A DNA stretch of 64,000 nucleotides. Origin: Bradyrhizobium sp. in8p8. Its GTDB lineage: Bacteria; Pseudomonadota; Alphaproteobacteria; Rhizobiales; Xanthobacteraceae. Below the pieces are notes generated by a model. The model worked only from the letters and a program-made list of their open reading frames with translations. It did not search any database and was not told where the DNA came from. Positions 25,534-35,938 of this stretch are shown in pieces (position 1 is the stretch's first letter; every line of letters begins with the position of its first letter). Both the position numbers and the translations under genes were made by a program. Location of the stretch: NCBI RefSeq assembly GCF_000426845.1, contig NZ_AUGD01000003.1, positions 310,001-374,000 on the forward strand. The letters are read 5' to 3'.

Positions 25534-25995
25534 ATGGCCCGGAAGCATTCGGCAGCGGACGCCCCGCTGCGGCTCGACAACCAGATCTGCTTCGCGGTTT
25601 ATTCCGCCGCGCACGCCTTCAACCGCGTCTACAAGCCGCTCCTCGACCGGCTCGGCCTGACCTATCCGCAATATCTGGTCATGCTCGTGCTGTGGGAACG
25701 CGACGACGTGCCGGTCAAGGAGATCGGCGAAAGGCTGTTTCTGGATTCGGGCACGCTGACGCCGCTGCTCAAGCGGCTCGAGGCCGCCCATCTCGTCAAG
25801 CGGACCCGCTCGCGCGAGGACGAGCGACAGGTGCTGATCTCCCTGACCCCGCAGGGCCAGGCGCTGAAGGAAAAGGCGCGGGCCGTGCCGCAGTCGATTT
25901 TGGCGGCGTCGAATTGCTCGGTGTCGGAACTGGTGGCGATGAAGGACGAGATCGTCGCGCTGCGGGACAGGCTGAATGCGGTGATCGAGGAGTAG
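25534..25995 (+). CDS. ohrR: Organic-hydroperoxide-sensing MarR repressor OhrR
   Basis: A 153-residue MarR-family repressor. LRLDNQICFAVYSAAHAFNRVYKPLLDRLGLTYPQYLVMLVLWE is diagnostic of OhrR and holds the sensing Cys (Cys19); the winged helix follows (LFLDSGTLTPLLKRLEAAHLVKRTRSREDERQVLISLT). Oxidation of the Cys releases DNA and induces ohr. The ATG at 25534 has GTGAGG seven bases upstream, so it is preferred over the in-frame ATG at 25507. Divergent from ohr. Confidence 0.93.
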   Translation: MARKHSAADAPLRLDNQICFAVYSAAHAFNRVYKPLLDRLGLTYPQYLVMLVLWERDDVPVKEIGERLFLDSGTLTPLLKRLEAAHLVKRTRSREDERQVLISLTPQGQALKEKARAVPQSILAASNCSVSELVAMKDEIVALRDRLNAVIEE

Positions 25996-26094
25996 GGGTT
26001 AGCAGAGCCGCTTCTTCGAGAAGGCTCGCCCCGAGTGCGACTTCCGATATGTTCCCCGCGCGGCTGCGCCAAGCGTAGCTCGAAGGACGAAGCG

Positions 26095-26170
<76 letters not shown>

Positions 26171-26265
26171 TTAACCCTGGACGAGGTGAATCTGGTGGAT
26201 CACCCCAACCGCCGAGTCCTAGGCGACTCGCGCGGTGCACCCTTTTTCACAGATCAGGATCGATC

Positions 26266-26673
26266 TCAAGTCTCTTCATCACCTCCGACATCACCAATGA
26301 TGTCGGTCACGTCCTCATCGCCCTCTTCCTCGTCGGCAATGAAGGTCGAATCGTCGTCATCGTCGTCGTCGAGGGTCTCGTCGACCTCGATGTCGTCCTC
26401 GGATTCGGGCACGATGGCCTTGACCTTGCCCGTGTTCTCCTCGGCATCGGCTTCCTCGAGCGACACCAACTCTTCGGCCTCGGCCGGCTCGGGCGTGGTG
26501 TCCTGGGCCATGTTGCGGGCCTCGGCGCCGCGGGACGCGCGTGCGGGTGCGATCGGGGCGATCGGCACCACCTCGCCGGTATAGGGCGAGATCACCGGAT
26601 TCTTGTTGAGGTCATAGAACTTCTTGCCCGTGGTCGGGCAAATACGTTTGGTTCCGAGTTCGGACTTGGCCAC
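26266..26673 (-). CDS. FYDLN-acid family protein (TIGR02300)
   Basis: A 135-residue protein with a short conserved head, KSELGTKRICPTTGKKFYDL and PVISPYTGEVVP, carrying the FYDLN motif, followed by a very acidic tail (runs of Asp and Glu such as DETLDDDDDDDSTF). The family is widespread in alphaproteobacteria and has no known function; the head looks like a degenerate zinc ribbon with one Cys. The GTG at 26673 matches the conserved start (M/V-AKSELGTK). It lies 95 bp downstream of tRNA-Ala's far end on the same strand. Confidence 0.88.
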   Translation of the reverse strand: MAKSELGTKRICPTTGKKFYDLNKNPVISPYTGEVVPIAPIAPARASRGAEARNMAQDTTPEPAEAEELVSLEEADAEENTGKVKAIVPESEDDIEVDETLDDDDDDDSTFIADEEEGDEDVTDIIGDVGGDEET

Positions 26674-26830
26674 GGCAGGAATCCTGGGAATGTCTGAAAA
26701 GCGGTGCTTCACTTGGCTAGTTGGCGGCCGGCTGTCAATAGCGCATTACAGGAGAACGACATGCCCGTGACGGGGCGGGGACCATGTGGTACCTGCCCCC
26801 GAGCCTTCGGGCCTATCCAAGGACGCAATC

Positions 26831-28168
26831 TTGACCCATTCCGACCAACCGAGGCCGCTCCAGTCTCGCGCCAGCGGTCCCTTGACCGGGACAGCACGGG
26901 TGCCCGGGGACAAGTCGATCTCCCACCGGGCCCTCATCCTTGGCGCGCTCGCGGTCGGCGAGACCAGGATTTCAGGCCTCCTCGAGGGCGAGGACGTCCT
27001 CAACACGGCGAAATCCATGCAGTCGCTGGGCGCCAGGGTCGAGCGAACCGGCGATTTCGCCTGGAAGGTGAACGGCGTGGGCGTTGGCGGCTTCGCCCAG
27101 CCCAAGGCGGCGCTGGATTTCGGCAACTCCGGCACTGGCTGCCGCCTGGTCATGGGCGCCGTCGCGGGCTGCCCGATTTCGGCGGTTTTCGATGGCGACG
27201 CCTCACTGCGCAGCCGCCCGATGCGCCGGATCCTCGATCCTCTCGAAAAGATGGGCGCCAAGGTCATCGCCGGCGGCGAGGGTGGCCGTCTGCCGCTGAC
27301 CCTCCAGGGCGCGCGCGATCCGCTGCCGATCGTGTACAAGACCCCGGTCGCTTCGGCCCAGATCAAATCGGCCGTGCTGCTGGCGGGCCTGGCCGCGCCG
27401 GGTACCACCACGGTGGTCGAGACCGAGGCCAGCCGCGACCACACCGAACTGATGCTGAAGCATTTTGGTGCCGATATCACCTCAACGCGGGAAGGTCCGC
27501 ACGGCCGCCGCATCACGCTGGTGGGTCAGCCCGAGCTGTATGGCGCCAGCGTCGTTGTGCCGGCCGATCCCTCCTCGGCCGCCTTTCCGGTCGTCGCGGC
27601 GCTGATCGTCGAGGGATCCGATGTCGTGCTGCCGGACGTGATGACCAATCCGCTGCGCACCGGCCTGTTCACCACGCTGCGCGAAATGGGCGCGTCGATC
27701 GAGGAGAGTGAGGTGCGCGGCGACGCCGGCGAGCCCATGGCGCGCTTGCGCGTGCGTGCGTCGAAATTGCGCGGCGTCGAGGTGCCGCCGGAGCGCGCGC
27801 CGTCGATGATCGACGAATATCTGGTGCTGGCGGTGGCGGCGTCCTTCGCCGAAGGCACGACGATCATGCGCGGCCTGCAGGAGCTGCGCGTCAAGGAATC
27901 CGACCGGCTGGAAGCCACCGCCGACATGCTCCGCGTCAACGGCGTCAAGGTCGAGGTTGCCGGCGACGATCTGATCGTGGAAGGCCGCGGCCACGTGCCA
28001 GGCGGCGGCGTTGTCGCGACCCACATGGACCATCGCATCGCCATGTCCGCGCTGGTGATGGGCTGTGCCTCCGATCGGCCGGTGAGCGTCGACGACACCG
28101 CCTTCATCGCCACCAGTTTCCCGGACTTCATTCCGATGATGCGTTCGCTAGGGGCCGAGTTTTCATGA
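26831..28168 (+). CDS. aroA: 3-phosphoshikimate 1-carboxyvinyltransferase (EPSP synthase) AroA
   Basis: The sixth shikimate-pathway enzyme, joining phosphoenolpyruvate to shikimate-3-phosphate. [47 protein letters not shown] and [12 protein letters not shown] are the family motifs, and the sequence is of the class II (CP4-like) type. The glyphosate-tolerance position that is Ala in CP4 is Gly101 here. A TTG start at 26831 gives the expected N-terminus ([10 protein letters not shown]) with AAGGA eight bases upstream; a GTG at 26786 also lies in frame. The stop overlaps cmk by 4 bp. Confidence 0.94.
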   Translation: MTHSDQPRPLQSRASGPLTGTARVPGDKSISHRALILGALAVGETRISGLLEGEDVLNTAKSMQSLGARVERTGDFAWKVNGVGVGGFAQPKAALDFGNSGTGCRLVMGAVAGCPISAVFDGDASLRSRPMRRILDPLEKMGAKVIAGGEGGRLPLTLQGARDPLPIVYKTPVASAQIKSAVLLAGLAAPGTTTVVETEASRDHTELMLKHFGADITSTREGPHGRRITLVGQPELYGASVVVPADPSSAAFPVVAALIVEGSDVVLPDVMTNPLRTGLFTTLREMGASIEESEVRGDAGEPMARLRVRASKLRGVEVPPERAPSMIDEYLVLAVAASFAEGTTIMRGLQELRVKESDRLEATADMLRVNGVKVEVAGDDLIVEGRGHVPGGGVVATHMDHRIAMSALVMGCASDRPVSVDDTAFIATSFPDFIPMMRSLGAEFS

Positions 28169-28803
28169 TCATTGCCATCGACGGGCCGGCAGCCTCGGGC
28201 AAGGGGACGCTCGGCAAGCGACTCGCCCAGCATTACGGCTATCGTCATCTCGATACCGGCGTGATCTACCGCGCGGTGGCTTATGCGTTGATGCAGTCCG
28301 GGCACGATCTCAATGACGAGGCGGCTGCGGTGCAGGCTGCTTTGCAGCTCGATCCCGAAAAGTTCGGCAATCCCGCCCTGAAGACCCAGAAAGCCGGCGA
28401 GGGCGCCTCGATCGTCTCCGCGATTCCGCGCGTCCGCGAGGTCCTGGTCAATTTCCAGCGGCAATTCGCTGCCGATCCGCCGGGGGCGGTACTGGACGGC
28501 CGTGACATTGGAACCGTGATCTGTCCCCATGCCGACGTGAAGATATTCGTCGTCGCCGACCCCAAGGTCCGGGCTCGCCGCCGGACCGTGGAAGCCAGGG
28601 CCAGGGGCGAGGAGGCGGACGAGGCCGCCGTGCTCGCCGACATCATCCAGCGCGACGAGCGCGACAAGAACCGGCCGATCGCGCCTTTGAAACCGGCCCC
28701 GGATGCTTACTTGCTAGACAACTCCCAACTGGATATAGAAGGCGGTGTCCGGGCCGCCATCGACATTATCGAGGCCGTCCGAGCGGGCCGGTCGCGGGGG
28801 TAA
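28165..28803 (+). CDS. cmk: Cytidylate kinase Cmk
   Basis: A 212-residue nucleoside monophosphate kinase that phosphorylates CMP and dCMP. The P-loop [14 protein letters not shown] is at the N-terminus, [11 protein letters not shown] and [23 protein letters not shown] are diagnostic, and the lid [15 protein letters not shown] and [19 protein letters not shown] follow. It overlaps aroA by 4 bp and precedes rpsA, the conserved aroA-cmk-rpsA order. Confidence 0.95.
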   Translation: MIIAIDGPAASGKGTLGKRLAQHYGYRHLDTGVIYRAVAYALMQSGHDLNDEAAAVQAALQLDPEKFGNPALKTQKAGEGASIVSAIPRVREVLVNFQRQFAADPPGAVLDGRDIGTVICPHADVKIFVVADPKVRARRRTVEARARGEEADEAAVLADIIQRDERDKNRPIAPLKPAPDAYLLDNSQLDIEGGVRAAIDIIEAVRAGRSRG

Positions 28804-29073
28804 GCCGCAGCCGTCATTGGAGGAAGTGCCCGCTCCCGCTTCTTTGAGGTCGATACCTTCGGTCCCCTGCTTTCGGGACCGGCGCGATCCAGGCTCCGGA
28901 CAAAGATTTCCACGTATCGAACGCGCGGGCCTCTGCCGGCCCGCTTCCGCTGTTCTGGTCGCAAGGCCGGGGCAACGAGCGGTCGCTCGAAGGTTTTGCG
29001 GACCTTCCGACACTGCGTGTGCGATGCGCCCATGAACCCAACGGCCGGCAAGACATCCGCAACTGGAGAACAA

Positions 29074-30780
29074 ATGGCTTCGACTACTGCTGATACCTAT
29101 AGCCCCTCGCGCGACGATTTCGCCGCGATGCTCGACGAGTCCTTCGCAGGCGGCAACCTGCAGGAAAGCTCCGTCATCAAGGGCAAGGTGGTTGCAATTG
29201 AAAAGGACATGGCCGTCATCGACGTCGGCCTGAAGACCGAGGGCCGTGTCGCGCTGCGCGAATTTTCCGGCCCCGGCCGTGAAAGCGACCTCAAGGTCGG
29301 CGACGAGGTGGAAGTGTTCCTCGATCGCATCGAGAACGCCCTCGGCGAGGCCGTGCTGTCGCGCGACAAGGCGCGCCGCGAAGAGAGCTGGGGCAAGCTG
29401 GAGAAGGCTTTCCAGAATAACGAGAAGGTCAACGGCGTCATCTTCAACCAGGTCAAGGGCGGCTTCACCGTCGACCTCGACGGTGCCGTGGCGTTCCTGC
29501 CGCGCTCGCAGGTCGACATCCGTCCGATCCGCGACGTTGCGCCGCTGATGAACAATTCGCAGCCGTTCCAGATCCTCAAGATGGACCGCCGCCGCGGCAA
29601 CATCGTCGTCTCCCGCCGCACGGTGCTGGAAGAGACGCGCGCCGAGCAGCGCCAGGAACTGGTGCAGAACCTCGAAGAGGGTCAGGTCATCGACGGCGTG
29701 GTCAAGAACATCACCGATTACGGTGCGTTCGTCGACCTCGGCGGCATCGACGGTCTGCTCCACGTGACCGATATCGCGTGGCGCCGCGTCAACCATCCGA
29801 CCGAGGTGCTCTCAATCGGCCAGACCGTGAAGGTCAAGATCATCAAGATCAACCACGAGACGCACCGCATCTCGCTGGGCATGAAGCAGCTGCTGGACGA
29901 TCCGTGGCAGGGCATCGAAGCCAAGTACCCGCTGGGTGCCCGCTTCACCGGCCGCGTCACCAACATCACCGACTACGGTGCGTTCGTCGAGCTCGAGCCA
30001 GGCATCGAGGGCCTGATCCACGTCTCCGAGATGTCGTGGACCAAGAAGAACATGCACCCCGGCAAGATCGTGTCGACCTCGCAGGAAGTCGATGTGCAGG
30101 TGCTGGAAGTCGATTCCGTCAAGCGCCGCATCTCGCTCGGCCTCAAGCAGACCATGCGCAACCCCTGGGAGGTCTTCGTCGAAAGTCACCCGACCGGTTC
30201 GGTGGTCGAGGGCGAGGTCAAGAACAAGACCGAGTTCGGTCTGTTCCTGGGTCTCGAAGGCGACGTCGACGGCATGGTCCACCTCTCCGACCTCGACTGG
30301 AAGCTTCCGGGCGAGCAGGTGATCGACAACTACAAGAAGGGCGACATGGTGAAGGCCGTGGTGCTCGACGTGGATGTCGAGAAGGAGCGCATCTCGCTCG
30401 GCATCAAGCAGCTCGAAGGCGACCCCTTCGCCGAGCCGGGCGATGTCAAGAAGGGTGCGGTCGTGACCTGCGAAGTGCTCGAAGTGAAGGAAAGCGGTAT
30501 CGAGGTGAAGATCGCCGGTACCGACTTCACCACCTTCATCAAGCGCTCCGAGCTCGCGCGTGACCGCAACGACCAGCGCGCCGAGCGCTTCGCCGTCGGC
30601 GAGAAGGTCGATGCCCGCGTGATCCAGTTCGACAAGAAGGCCCGCAAGGTCCAGGTGTCGATCAAGGCGCTCGAAGTCGCCGAAGAGAAGGAAGCCATCG
30701 CGCAGTACGGCTCCTCCGATTCGGGTGCGACGCTCGGCGACATCCTGGGCACCGCGCTCAAGAACCGCGACAGCAAGTAA
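29074..30780 (+). CDS. rpsA: 30S ribosomal protein S1
   Basis: A 568-residue S1 with six OB-fold S1 repeats; the best conserved are VVKNITDYGAFVDLGGIDGLLHVTDIAW, VTNITDYGAFVELEPGIEGLIHVSEMSW and VKNKTEFGLFLGLEGDVDGMVHLSDLDW. S1 helps the ribosome bind structured mRNA. The ATG at 29074 has GGAGAA nine bases upstream and gives MASTTADTYSPSRDDFAAML. The 270-bp leader after cmk carries no ORF I trust, and could host promoter or autoregulatory structure. A strong terminator follows. Confidence 0.97.
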   Translation: MASTTADTYSPSRDDFAAMLDESFAGGNLQESSVIKGKVVAIEKDMAVIDVGLKTEGRVALREFSGPGRESDLKVGDEVEVFLDRIENALGEAVLSRDKARREESWGKLEKAFQNNEKVNGVIFNQVKGGFTVDLDGAVAFLPRSQVDIRPIRDVAPLMNNSQPFQILKMDRRRGNIVVSRRTVLEETRAEQRQELVQNLEEGQVIDGVVKNITDYGAFVDLGGIDGLLHVTDIAWRRVNHPTEVLSIGQTVKVKIIKINHETHRISLGMKQLLDDPWQGIEAKYPLGARFTGRVTNITDYGAFVELEPGIEGLIHVSEMSWTKKNMHPGKIVSTSQEVDVQVLEVDSVKRRISLGLKQTMRNPWEVFVESHPTGSVVEGEVKNKTEFGLFLGLEGDVDGMVHLSDLDWKLPGEQVIDNYKKGDMVKAVVLDVDVEKERISLGIKQLEGDPFAEPGDVKKGAVVTCEVLEVKESGIEVKIAGTDFTTFIKRSELARDRNDQRAERFAVGEKVDARVIQFDKKARKVQVSIKALEVAEEKEAIAQYGSSDSGATLGDILGTALKNRDSK

Positions 30781-30806
30781 GCGAACGTTGGTCTCGCTGA
30801 CATTGG

Positions 30807-30834
30807 AGCCCCGGCGCAAGCCGGGGCTTTTTTG
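30807..30834 (+). terminator. Rho-independent terminator after rpsA
   Basis: AGCCCCGGC (30807-30815) and GCCGGGGCT (30820-30828) form a perfect 9-bp GC-rich stem around GCAA, followed by seven T residues. It lies 26 bp after the rpsA stop. Confidence 0.92.
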
Positions 30835-30854
30835 TTGTGCTCGTCGTTCTCGTT

Positions 30855-30934
30855 GCCCGGATGGAGCGCAGCGAAAATCCGGGGCCGCTCCAAGCGTGGC
30901 ACGAATCCCGGATTGCGCTGCGCTCCATCCGGGC
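30855..30934. repeat. Dispersed palindrome GCCCGGATGGAGCGCAGCG..CGCTGCGCTCCATCCGGGC
   Basis: The 19-base outer arms are perfect inverted copies and enclose a CCGGGG..CCCGG inner part. The same element recurs at 38231-38307 and, degenerate, at 4080-4152. It lies between the rpsA terminator and sppA; the rest of the 270-bp gap shows nothing specific. Confidence 0.75.
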
Positions 30935-31050
30935 TACGCAGTCGCAGGCCTTGTTTTGTTCAAATTGCGCCGCAATTGATGTATCCAGATAAGCCAATGG
31001 TCACGCTGTGACGGCACAACGCGCCCAGCCTTTCATTTGGAGATATTCCG

Positions 31051-32031
31051 ATGTCGCTCGATTCGGACATCATCGTCGATCGCCGCAGGATCCGCCGCAA
31101 GCTGACGTTCTGGCGCGTGATGGCTGCGCTGATCGCGGTTGCGGCGATTGCAAGCTTTGCGCTGATCGCGACACCGGGTGCGCGCGGCACGTTCGCGTCC
31201 GTCGGCTCGATCGCGCGCGTTCATATCGATGGATTGATCCGGAGCGATTCCGATCGCACGCAGGCGCTGGAGCGCCTTGAGAATTCCCAGGCTGCCGCCG
31301 TCATCGTTCATATCAACTCGCCGGGCGGCACCACCGCCGGCTCCGAGCAGCTCTACGACTCGCTCGTCCGGCTGAAGGCGAAGAAGCCGCTCGTCGTGGT
31401 GGTGGAGGGCTTGGCCGCCTCCGGGGGCTACATCACGGCGATCGCGAGCGACCACATCATCGCGCAGCAGAGTTCGCTGGTCGGCTCGATCGGCGTCCTG
31501 TTCCAATATCCGAATGTTTCCGAGCTCCTGAAGACCATCGGCGTCAAGGTCGAGGAGGTGAAGTCCTCGCCGCTGAAGGCTGCGCCCAACGGATTCGAGC
31601 CGACCAGTCCCGAGGCGCGTGCCGCGCTCGACGCGCTGGTCAAGGATTCCTACGCCTGGTTCAAGGGAATGGTGAAGGAGCGGCGTGGCATGGATGACAC
31701 GCAGCTGGAAAAAGTCGCTGATGGACGCGTCTTCACCGGGCGCCAGGCGATCGATCTCAAGCTGATCGACCAGATCGGCGACGAGAAGACGGCGGTGACC
31801 TGGCTGGTCGAGCACAAGGGCGTCAAGAAGGGGCTTCCGGTGCGCGATTACAAGCTCCAGCCGCGTTTTGGCGACCTGCCGTTCCTCAAGACGGCCGCCG
31901 CCGTAATGCTGGAAGCGATCGGTTTGGGTTCGATTGCGCATCAAATCGGGCAAACCGGCCTCGTACAGGCGGTCGATCGCCTCGGAATGGATGGAATGCT
32001 GGCGCTGTGGCAGCCGGCTGCGTCAAACTGA
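31051..32031 (+). CDS. sppA: Signal peptide peptidase SppA
   Basis: A 326-residue membrane-anchored serine protease that degrades cleaved signal peptides. One membrane segment is at about 20-42. The Ser-Lys dyad is placed at Ser124 (GLAASGGYI) and Lys176 (SSPLKAAP), the same 52-residue spacing as in Bacillus SppA, and INSPGGTTAGSEQLYDSL and LVGSIGVLFQYPN are family blocks. It is the short, single-domain form. It lies between rpsA and ihfB on the same strand. Confidence 0.93.
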   Translation: MSLDSDIIVDRRRIRRKLTFWRVMAALIAVAAIASFALIATPGARGTFASVGSIARVHIDGLIRSDSDRTQALERLENSQAAAVIVHINSPGGTTAGSEQLYDSLVRLKAKKPLVVVVEGLAASGGYITAIASDHIIAQQSSLVGSIGVLFQYPNVSELLKTIGVKVEEVKSSPLKAAPNGFEPTSPEARAALDALVKDSYAWFKGMVKERRGMDDTQLEKVADGRVFTGRQAIDLKLIDQIGDEKTAVTWLVEHKGVKKGLPVRDYKLQPRFGDLPFLKTAAAVMLEAIGLGSIAHQIGQTGLVQAVDRLGMDGMLALWQPAASN

Positions 32032-32203
32032 CCGGCGGCAGGCGAGTTTCGGAGATTTTTCCCGTCTGACGCGTGCCGGGGCAGCCCGCTTTTTCGGCAT
32101 TTGTCACGCATTTTCACGACACTCAGCCTTGATTTAGCGTCTTGACAGATCAAGGTATTTTCACGGAAATGGTCATCCGCACGCTTCCGGGTCCTATCTC
32201 TCG

Positions 32204-32509
32204 ATGATCAAATCCGAACTTGTTCAGCGTATCGCCGAGCACAACCCGCATCTGTACCAGCGGGATGTCGAGAACATTGTGAATGCGATTCTCGAAGAGA
32301 TCGTAGCGGCCCTCGCACGCGGTGATCGCGTCGAGCTGCGTGGCTTCGGTGCCTTCTCGGTCAAGCATCGCCCAGCTCGTGCAGGGCGCAATCCACGCAC
32401 GGGCGCTCATGTTCCGGTCGATCAGAAGAGCGTTCCGTTCTTCAAGACCGGAAAGGAAATGCGAGAGCGGCTGAACCGCGGCCATCCGGATCCGGGGGCG
32501 GCCGACTAA
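32204..32509 (+). CDS. ihfB: Integration host factor subunit beta
   Basis: A 101-residue DNA-bending protein of the HU/IHF family: [29 protein letters not shown] for dimerisation and [25 protein letters not shown] for the beta-ribbon arm with the intercalating Pro. IHF bends DNA for replication, recombination and sigma-54 transcription. It is preceded by a 172-bp gap after sppA. A 10-bp perfect hairpin overlaps its stop codon. Confidence 0.95.
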   Translation: MIKSELVQRIAEHNPHLYQRDVENIVNAILEEIVAALARGDRVELRGFGAFSVKHRPARAGRNPRTGAHVPVDQKSVPFFKTGKEMRERLNRGHPDPGAAD

Positions 32510-32531
32510 AGCGCCATGTTCGCGCTTTAGT
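32505..32531 (+). terminator. Hairpin at the ihfB stop codon
   Basis: ACTAAAGCGC (32505-32514) pairs perfectly with GCGCTTTAGT (32522-32531) around CATGTTC, and includes the ihfB TAA. There is no long T-tract, only TTCATGTTT, so it may be a weak terminator or an mRNA 3'-end stabiliser. Confidence 0.5.
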
Positions 32532-32652
32532 TCATGTTTGAGCATGGAAAACTGCTGCGCACTTTTGCGGATCATGCTCCAGGGACGGCCTCAGGGTTTC
32601 CCGCGGTCGCGCATGATGCGGCGGCGAGCTTGATGTAGGCGAGCGAAGCGAG

Positions 32653-33045
32653 ATGCGAAAGTTCCTGACCGCGCTGATCGTGATTCCGCTGGGCGTGATC
32701 CTGGTGGCGTTCGCCGTCGCCAACCGGCATTTCGTTACGGTTTCTTTCGACCCCTTCATTTCCGAAGATCCGTCACTGTCGATCACGTTGCCGCTGTTCC
32801 TGCTGCTGATCCTGGTGGCGGCCATTGGGGTCTTCGCGGGAGGCTCTGCCGTCTGGTTCGGCCAGCGGCGCTGGCGGCGCGCGGCACGGCGGAATGATGC
32901 GGAGGCTCGGGCGGCCCGGGCCGAACTGGCCGGGCTGCGTGCCCAGGCGACCGCAGCGAAGCCCGACTCCGAGCGCCTTCCCGTTCCCTCGGGGGTGGGC
33001 CTGTACGGGCCCATCGGGCGAGACAAGCAGCGCGCGACGTTGTAG
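32653..33045 (+). CDS. LapA-domain (DUF1049) membrane protein
   Basis: A 130-residue protein with two hydrophobic segments, MRKFLTALIVIPLGVILVAFAVANR and LSITLPLFLLLILVAAIGVFAGGSAVW, joined by HFVTVSFDPFISEDP, followed by an Arg/Ala-rich coiled-coil-like tail. This is the LapA/YciS domain, in enteric bacteria tied to LPS assembly control. It is 143 bp after ihfB and 65 bp before trpF. The family is clear; its role here is inferred from name only. Confidence 0.82.
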   Translation: MRKFLTALIVIPLGVILVAFAVANRHFVTVSFDPFISEDPSLSITLPLFLLLILVAAIGVFAGGSAVWFGQRRWRRAARRNDAEARAARAELAGLRAQATAAKPDSERLPVPSGVGLYGPIGRDKQRATL

Positions 33046-33110
33046 AAGCGGCCGCAACCGAAAGCCCGATTTCCGGCCGCTGACCTGCGGCCTCCATTTG
33101 CTTTGTGACC

Positions 33111-33778
33111 ATGTCCCTGCTCGTCAAAATCTGTGGCCTGTCGACACGCGAGACGCTCGACGTCGCGCTCGACGCGGGCGCCGACATGGTGGGGCTCGTG
33201 TTCTTTCCACCGTCGCCGCGGCATCTCTCCCTGGAACTCGGCCGTGAGCTCGGCCGCCAGGTGAAAGGGCGCGCGCTAAAGGTGGCGCTTACCGTCGATG
33301 CCGACGATGCGACGCTCGACAACATCATGGACGCGTTGTCGCCAGATGTTCTCCAGCTCCACGGCAAGGAGAGCGTGGCGCGGCTGCGTGACATCAAGCA
33401 GCGGTTCGGCCGCCCGGTGATGAAGGTGGTCCCGGTTGCGACAGCAGCCGATCTCGCCGTGCTGCCGGGCTATGCCGCGGTCGCCGACCGCATCCTGTTC
33501 GATGCGCGCGCGCCGAAGGATGCGACGCGCCCCGGCGGGCTGGGGGAGCCGTTCGACTGGCACCTCCTGGAAAAGCTCGATCTCAAATTGCCCTACATGG
33601 TCTCTGGCGGATTGCGCGCTGACAACCTCGCCGAGGCCCTGCGCGTTACCCGCGCCCGCGGCGTCGATGTCTCTTCGGGGGTCGAGAGCGCCCCCGGCGT
33701 CAAGGACCCCGAGATGATCAAGGCCTTCATCCGCGCCGCGCGCGCAAGCCAAGATGCAAGTCAAGAATCGAGCGCCCG

Positions 33779-33782
<4 letters not shown>
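33111..33782 (+). CDS. trpF: Phosphoribosylanthranilate isomerase TrpF
   Basis: A 223-residue TIM-barrel isomerase of tryptophan synthesis. [35 protein letters not shown] holds the catalytic Cys, LQLHGKES and ILFDARAP the phosphate loop side, and [17 protein letters not shown] with [16 protein letters not shown] the C-terminal phosphate-binding end. The ATG at 33111 is usual; a GTG at 33105 adds two residues. Its stop overlaps trpB by 4 bp. Confidence 0.95.
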
Positions 33783-34989
<1,207 letters not shown>

Positions 34990-34993
<4 letters not shown>

Positions 34994-35826
34994 CCACGCG
35001 TATTGACACCCGTTTTGCCGAGCTTGCCAAGCAAGGCCGCCCCGCCTTCGTGACCTTCCTGATGGCCGGCGATCCGGATCCGGCGACCTCGCTCGAGATC
35101 ATCAAGGCGCTGCCGAAGTCCGGCGCGGACGTGATCGAGATCGGCATGCCTTTCACCGACCCGATGGCCGATGGCCCGTCGATCCAGGCCGCCGGTCTGC
35201 GCGCGCTCAAGGCCGGCATGACGCTGAAGAAGACGCTCGAGCTCGTGCGCGGCTTCCGCAAGGACGACAACGCGACGCCAATCGTGCTGATGGGCTATTA
35301 CAACCCGATCTACATCTACGGCGTCGACAAGTTCCTGGTCGATGCGAAGAGCGCTGGTGTCGATGGTCTCATCATCGTCGATCTGCCGCCGGAGGAGGAC
35401 GACGAACTCTGCCTGCCCGCGCTGAAGGCCGGCCTCAACTTCATCCGCCTGGCGACGCCGACGACCGACGACAAGCGCCTGCCGGCCGTGCTCGCCAACA
35501 CCTCGGGGTTCGTCTACTACGTCTCGATCACCGGCATCACCGGAGCGGCAGCCGCGGACTCCACCGCTGTCAGTGAGGCCGTGGCCCGCATCAAGCGACA
35601 TACCAGGCTGCCCGTGTGCGTCGGCTTCGGCATCCGCACGCCGGAGACGGCGCGCGCTATTGCCTCGCATGCCAACGGCGCGGTGGTCGGCACCGCGCTC
35701 GTCGATGCGCTCAAGAACAGCCTCGACGCCGAAGGACGGGCAACCGCAAGAACCGTAAACGCGGTCGCGGAATTGACCGCGGCCCTGGCCCAGGGCGTCA
35801 AGGGCGCGCAACAGGCGGCGGAATAG
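34990..35826 (+). CDS. trpA: Tryptophan synthase alpha chain TrpA
   Basis: A 278-residue TIM-barrel lyase that splits indole-3-glycerol phosphate to indole. [22 protein letters not shown] contains the catalytic Glu and Asp; [14 protein letters not shown] and [16 protein letters not shown] bind the phosphate. It starts with GTG, overlapping the trpB stop by 4 bp. Confidence 0.97.
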
Positions 35827-35938
35827 GCCATAATTCCGCTCTTGAGGCGGGCGACACGGCGGCTTGCCGGGCAGCGGCCCGGCCGCCATATATCCCTTCA
35901 GGCGATCCGCGAGGCGGGTTCGCACATCGGAGCAAACC

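Noticed and set aside
26761..26830. ATG with a good ribosome site (AGGAGAACGAC) at 26761 upstream of aroA
   Set aside because: It is in a different frame from aroA and the product has no similarity to anything known; the TTG at 26831 fits AroA.
32076..32097. CGGG-GCAG-CCCG followed by CTTTTT after sppA as a terminator
   Set aside because: The stem is only 4 bp; too weak to call, although the position is suitable.
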